Of a stretch of 64,000 nucleotides of DNA, positions 59,929 to 64,000 are shown piece after piece. Position numbers and translations under genes: made by a program. The notes beneath the pieces are model-generated. The model ran no database searches, was not told the origin of the DNA, and saw only the letters and a program-made list of their open reading frames with translations. Positions within the stretch are counted from its first letter, which is position 1; each line of letters starts with the position of its first letter. This stretch comes from Bacillus sp. KH172YL63 (GTDB lineage: Bacteria; Bacillota; Bacilli; Bacillales; Bacillaceae_B), in NCBI RefSeq assembly GCF_011398925.1, contig NZ_AP022842.1, positions 3,861,001 through 3,925,000 of the forward strand. The letters run 5' to 3'.

Positions 59929-61041
59929 ATGAATATACTAAAAGCAATAATCAAAGGAACCTTTACCATTATTATTCTTGGACTGATCACGATGAAATCG
60001 TTGGAATGGGCACTCTATTTCTTTGTCGCTAAGCCTGTAGCTAAGGAAATTGCCTATGATGTGACATCTTATGTAGAAGTAAATGATCGATACTTTACCG
60101 AAGAATCCTTGAATGAATATCTGGACGCCTATCGAAAAAAGGACCTAAACATCAAAGTGCTCTATAATCAGCACCCTGATGACAAAAGATTTATCGTAAA
60201 AGTGGATGTACAGGCAAACTGGGACAGTATCTATTCCCCAACTGCTTATTTCCATACCCGCAGCATCAATCTTGGAGATCCTCCACCACGGTCAATATTT
60301 GCACGATTTGATAACCAAACAGAGATATCCAAGAAAACAAACGTCCAAGCTTCAAAGGACGAAGATAAACAAATTGATATCCCCGCTGTTGCAATCACTA
60401 ATAAGACTGAGGCACCCCGGCCTTCCATCACCGATCAAGACATTGAAACATTAATAGAAAACTATGTAACATTGGGGATGGAAGCAATCAGGGACAAAGA
60501 TTTCTCATATATCGAACCACTTCTCGATCCTCAGGGGAAAATCTATAATGAAAGCCAGGGAGCCATCCAAACAATCAATGAAAAAGGACTCGAAGAAGAA
60601 GTGGTGACTGTTCAGGTTCAAAACATTAACCACAATTCTAGCACCGACATCACGGTAAAAACGTATGAAGAGTTCATAATTGCTTATCCGAATGGATCAA
60701 AAAAGCTTAAAGGTTACAACAGTTCCTATCGGGTGAGAGTCACAGAGCAAAACCGACCTCTCATAAATGAAACCATTTATGTGGAGGAAGTGTCTTCAGA
60801 AGTATGGTCCGCTCCGAGTGAACAAGCATCTCGTGAAATCATAAAGGGGGCTTGTGTTAGTTGTCATGGAGGAAGCCTGGAAGGAGGAGTCGGCCCCAAA
60901 TTAACTGACATAGGTTCCAGGATGACAAAAGAAGAAATCCATACCATTCTAATGAACGGAAAAGGGATTATGCCAAAAGGCCTTGTGAAAACGGAGGAAG
61001 CAGAGCTACTGGCCGATTACCTTGTAGAATTAGAACATTGA
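59929..61041 (+). CDS. Membrane protein fusing a TcaA-like NTF2 domain to a class I cytochrome c
   Basis: A 370-residue protein. A short N-terminal segment precedes one membrane helix (TIIILGLITMKSLEWALYFF). The outside part contains a domain that resembles the TcaA/YvbJ C-terminal NTF2-like module (about 165-285; DIETLIENYVTLGMEAIRDK). The last 90 residues form a cytochrome c: CVSCHGG binds heme, with GVGPKLTDIG after it and the methionine ligand in MPKGLVKTEEAELLADYL. This combination is one I have not seen described. The ATG follows GGGAG. A shared bidirectional terminator follows. It could carry electrons near the wall (inference). Confidence 0.85.
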   Translation: MNILKAIIKGTFTIIILGLITMKSLEWALYFFVAKPVAKEIAYDVTSYVEVNDRYFTEESLNEYLDAYRKKDLNIKVLYNQHPDDKRFIVKVDVQANWDSIYSPTAYFHTRSINLGDPPPRSIFARFDNQTEISKKTNVQASKDEDKQIDIPAVAITNKTEAPRPSITDQDIETLIENYVTLGMEAIRDKDFSYIEPLLDPQGKIYNESQGAIQTINEKGLEEEVVTVQVQNINHNSSTDITVKTYEEFIIAYPNGSKKLKGYNSSYRVRVTEQNRPLINETIYVEEVSSEVWSAPSEQASREIIKGACVSCHGGSLEGGVGPKLTDIGSRMTKEEIHTILMNGKGIMPKGLVKTEEAELLADYLVELEH

Positions 61042-61049
61042 TGACGCAA

Positions 61050-61093
61050 AAATGCCGCACACCTGACATTGAAAAGACAGGTATGCGGCATTT
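61050..61093 (+). terminator. Bidirectional terminator between convergent genes
   Basis: AAATGCCGCA / TGCGGCATTT, with inner ACCTG / CAGGT, lies between the stop codons at 61041 and 61096. T-runs on both sides allow use in either direction. Confidence 0.85.
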
Positions 61094-61095
61094 GT

Positions 61096-61530
61096 TCACG
61101 CGGAGTATCTCTTGTTTCTGAATTTCTCAAAGTAGTGAAGACCAAGAAATATATGATAATAAATGAGTGCCGCTGGAACGCTGTACAAGGCATAAATCAA
61201 CGTCCACTGAATCCCTTCAGATATCAATCCAAGAAAAAGAGCTGGAAGAAGACCACTCATAGCATACAAAATCAGTTGAACCAGATAGGAAAATCGTTTA
61301 ATATTTAGTGCTTCCATTATCCGATCCACCACATAGGCAGCCAACAGCCCAAACACAATATATATTGGTAAAGAAGGCATCAATAACATCAAAAACCCTT
61401 CAAGAAAACCCAGATAACAGCACTCATATTCTCTCTCCTCCATAGGAGTATGCATCATCCAACCCATGACAAGAGAAAAAAAGATAGGAGAAATGATCGC
61501 TGCCAGTACTTTATTATATAAATCTTTCAT
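61096..61530 (-). CDS. Small multi-pass membrane protein of unknown function
   Basis: A 144-residue protein with four hydrophobic segments (about 8-25, 46-66, 85-103 and 108-128). The N-terminal loop has YECCYLGFLEG, with two adjacent cysteines. I do not recognise the family. It converges on the cytochrome fusion gene and is followed by nothing else on its strand until the SGNH gene. The ATG at 61530 is preceded by a GGAAG site. Confidence 0.7.
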   Translation of the reverse strand: MKDLYNKVLAAIISPIFFSLVMGWMMHTPMEEREYECCYLGFLEGFLMLLMPSLPIYIVFGLLAAYVVDRIMEALNIKRFSYLVQLILYAMSGLLPALFLGLISEGIQWTLIYALYSVPAALIYYHIFLGLHYFEKFRNKRYSA

Positions 61531-61601
61531 TTATAGCTTCCTTTCATAAAACCAAGAGGAGCAAGCCTTCGATGGACAGAACTAAGGTGAAGCTACGACT
61601 G

Positions 61602-62432
61602 CTACGAAAAGGTACGCCTAATCGCCTGTTCGAATTCCCCTTCAATCTCCCGTGACTTCGCATACCTCTTCGTCACATTAATATCCTTATGGCCCGCAAG
61701 CTTCGATACCACTTCAAGACTCACACCCTGATCGATCAGCTGCTGACAAAACGTATGACGAAGCTTCTGAGCATTCACATGGAATTTCTTAAGCATATAC
61801 TGCACCGACCTCTCCGTCAAACGCTCATTCGTCTTTGAAACAAACAATGCCTCTTTCACGCCAATCACATTCAAATACTGAGAAAGCGCGCTAATCAACT
61901 CTTCTGATAAAGGAATAACCCGCCTATCCCCATGAGAATCCGCAACGCTCACCACCTTTGTTGAAAAGTCTACATCCTTCACATCCAAAGCGCACAGCTC
62001 CGACACCCGGATTCCCGTATGAAGCAGCATATACACAATCGCTATATTTCTCTCATTTTCACTTTCTTTCACTTCCGACAAAAGAGCCTCACACTCTTCT
62101 TTGGATAACGATTCGATCTCATCCTTTTTCACGGCCTGTTTGATCTTAATATCCATCGTAATATCAGGTCTCTTCAGATACTTGGCAAACGTCCTGATCA
62201 CCCCTAAAATCTTATCCAAGGTGACTGGACTTTTTCCCATCTGTTCCAAAGAAAGAATATATCCCTTAACATCATCATGAGTAATATCCTTTAATTCTTG
62301 ATGATTTGATTGAAGCCAATTCTCAAATTTCTTTAATTCCTGCTGGTAAGTCGAGATGGTATTGAGTGATTTTCCTTCATGTTCAAGCCATGCCAAAAAC
62401 TGATCAATCGTAGTACTTGAAGAACCTTGCAA
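61602..62432 (-). CDS. XerC/D-like tyrosine recombinase
   Basis: A 276-residue site-specific recombinase. The N-terminal SAM-like DNA-binding part (about 1-90) precedes the catalytic domain. The catalytic residues visible are Arg in TGIRVSELCALDVKDVD, the second Arg and His in QKLRHTFCQQL, His in LAGHKDINVTKRY, and the nucleophilic Tyr in the same segment. The usual first His of the H-x-L-R-H box is Gln here. Length matches XerC/D (about 300) or a small integrase. No attachment sites or phage genes are adjacent, so it may be a relic of a mobile element or a resolvase. The TTG at 62432 follows AAAGGGTGG. Confidence 0.85.
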   Translation of the reverse strand: MQGSSSTTIDQFLAWLEHEGKSLNTISTYQQELKKFENWLQSNHQELKDITHDDVKGYILSLEQMGKSPVTLDKILGVIRTFAKYLKRPDITMDIKIKQAVKKDEIESLSKEECEALLSEVKESENERNIAIVYMLLHTGIRVSELCALDVKDVDFSTKVVSVADSHGDRRVIPLSEELISALSQYLNVIGVKEALFVSKTNERLTERSVQYMLKKFHVNAQKLRHTFCQQLIDQGVSLEVVSKLAGHKDINVTKRYAKSREIEGEFEQAIRRTFS

Positions 62433-62441
62433 GCGTACCAC

Positions 62442-63022
62442 CCTTTCGAATCAAACCTCTATTTTCTCCTATCGTAGAACGAATGGTGGAAGAAGTCAAC
62501 TTCTCCGAATGTGTGGGGTGGGGATAGCAGTAGAGGTAGGGCTCGGGGTCTGACTTCAGACCAATAATTGCGCTAAATTTATGACTCCCTCTCAACTGGA
62601 AGGATAAAATAGGTTTTGAAAAGTCCAAGCATGTTTTGAGTCACTTTTTCATTCGCAATCGATCTTTTTGAATAAAGTTGAGGCTAATTTTATTCAAAAT
62701 GTGATATGGAGGCTTTGAAAATGATGATTTTCATAGTTTGGAGAACTGTTCAAGAAGGTGCGTAAAGATGATTGCGTCATTCTGAAAGGTTTATGCGTCT
62801 CTTTTCGAGTTAATTGCGTCAGTTTCGGAGGTTTATGCGTCGTTTTTTTCATTTATGCGTCACTTTACTTGGTTTATGCGTCTTTTAACAATATTACCAT
62901 TTCTAGCCGATTTATATCCGACTCAGCCTTAGCAATATATTAGCTCCACACTTCCATACAACATCTCTTCCCCGGAAGCCACCCTTCTCACCAACCATCC
63001 CCCTCCCACATCCACACCAACT
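62442..63022. other. Non-coding stretch with an irregular and a regular short-repeat zone
   Basis: Part of a 1-kb gap between the recombinase gene and the rRNA operon. It holds a GGTCTGA / TCAGACC hairpin at 62547-62562. Loosely spaced TTTTGA motifs lie at 62614-62720, and the regular GCGTC array is at 62774-62882. I see no gene. Confidence 0.6.
62774..62882. repeat. Array of GCGTC motifs spaced 21 bp apart
   Basis: Six GCGTC copies begin at 62774, 62795, 62816, 62837, 62857 and 62878, so spacings are 21, 21, 21, 20 and 21. Most are preceded by TTTAT or AATT. The phasing is two helical turns. It lies next to the rRNA operon end. The unit resembles the array at 34986 in period but not in sequence. 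Confidence 0.85.
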
Positions 63023-63150
63023 AAAAAGAGTAACTCTCAAAAAGCTACCCTTCTAACTATTCGCCTGGCGACATCCCACACTCTAATATCGAACCCAAAC
63101 GACCATCTGCATGAAAGCTGCGACTAATTTGGAACCGGTCATCATGAACT
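63023..63150 (-). pseudogene. Degenerate 5S rRNA with its terminator
   Basis: Position for position, this segment follows the real 5S gene and terminator at 63412-63568. Shared blocks include CGCCTGGCGAC (63062 on), ACCATC-GC-TGAA-AGCT and CAT-GAAC, plus the preceding AAAAAGAG...GCTAC...C hairpin. Many substitutions and small gaps show it is decayed. It is probably left from duplication or loss of an rRNA operon end. Confidence 0.7.
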
Positions 63151-63408
63151 TTTTGAGCTGGCCACCCATTCTCGACATTTATGTGAGATAAGAGGAAGCT
63201 CTATATGCAAACAAAGTCACTCATCCATTTTCTTGATATTTACATCTTCAAAACCAGGCAACATTATGGTAGAATTCATTATGCACGTATCCCCTATCTA
63301 TACTTGTTTCTCGACAATTCAAGTATAAAAGACTGGGCGATTACGTGCTTTTTTGTGTCTTCTAATTGTGTAAGAACCCCCACAAATACTGTAGAACCAA
63401 AATCCCAC
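63151..63408. other. Non-coding stretch between the 5S remnant and the rRNA terminator
   Basis: About 260 bp without a credible gene. One inverted repeat (ATACTTG / CAAGTAT, 63299-63325) is present; short ORFs lack ribosome binding sites. Confidence 0.5.
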
Positions 63409-63411
63409 ACA

Positions 63412-63443
63412 AAAAAGAGCAGCCCTCTAAAGAGCTACTCTTT
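63412..63443 (-). terminator. rRNA operon terminator
   Basis: AAAGAGTAGC pairs with GCTGCTCTTT and is followed by TTTTGTGTG on the minus strand. It closes the rRNA operon just after 5S. Confidence 0.85.
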
Positions 63444-63452
63444 CCTACTATT

Positions 63453-63568
<116 letters not shown>

Positions 63569-63668
63569 CGAATATTTAATTGAAGGTTTGTTCCTTCAAA
63601 ACTAGATAAAGAATTGATGTCAAGAAAGCCGAATATCAGCCGATTGTTCATATAAATATGACTCTTTG

Positions 63669-64000
<332 letters not shown>

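Noticed and set aside
62774..62882. Replication iterons
   Set aside because: No replication initiator gene is near, and the window ends in a chromosomal rRNA operon.

Overview
The window looks like a chromosomal segment of a Gram-positive Bacillaceae species, most likely a marine or soil Bacillus relative of the Rossellomorea type (genus is inference). Supporting signs are moderate-to-low GC, strong AGGAGG ribosome binding sites with many TTG and GTG starts, an S-box riboswitch, ComK, a yhgD-yhgE pair, DUF1659/DUF2922 genes, and a Bacillus-type 5S/23S rRNA end. Most genes lie on the minus strand.

Region 1 (1-30.6 kb, plus one outlier at 55.6-58.7 kb) is a cell-surface locus. It holds ten secreted proteins that each carry a triplet of cell-wall-binding repeats 2 (CWB2, PF04122). 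Each triplet is joined to a different module: two subtilases, a PPC-like domain, an NlpC/P60 peptidase, a large protein with carboxypeptidase-regulatory-like and YfaP-like domains, a leucine-rich repeat domain, an alpha/alpha-toroid-like domain, a lytic transglycosylase, a 5'-nucleotidase and an ExeM/YhcR-type nuclease. A further subtilase start without visible CWB2 is cut by the left edge. A PIG-L deacetylase, a GT4 glycosyltransferase, a TviB/WbpO-like UDP-sugar dehydrogenase and a VanZ protein sit among them. The locus reads as a modular toolkit of wall-anchored enzymes next to surface-glycan genes.

Region 2 (30.9-42.6 kb) is mostly housekeeping: a HEAT-like protein, the metNPQ methionine transporter behind a SAM-I riboswitch, DUF2922 and DUF1659 proteins, yhgE with its TetR regulator, a glutamate dehydrogenase, and an ECF sigma factor overlapping a membrane coiled-coil protein that may be its anti-sigma factor. 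A sigma-X-like promoter (TGTAAT-N17-CGTC) precedes the sigma gene.

Region 3 (42.8-51.1 kb) is a cyclic-di-GMP neighbourhood: two membrane GGDEF-EAL proteins, a c-di-GMP-I (GEMM) riboswitch upstream of a soluble histidine kinase, and an operon in which a ketosynthase split into two ORFs precedes the second GGDEF-EAL gene.

Region 4 (51.3-62.4 kb) has the MurNAc-recycling operon murQ-murP-mupG with two candidate operators, comK, the outlying CWB2 subtilase, an SGNH hydrolase divergent from an unusual TcaA-like/cytochrome c fusion, a small membrane protein and a tyrosine recombinase. Region 5 (62.4-64 kb) is non-coding and ends in an rRNA operon on the minus strand (5S and the 3' end of 23S). 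A decayed second 5S-plus-terminator copy lies just beyond it.

Two intergenic repeat families recur: GGGACGGACCT hairpins, often right after stop codons between 30.7 and 54.8 kb, and two arrays of short motifs repeated every 20-21 bp, which is two DNA helical turns.
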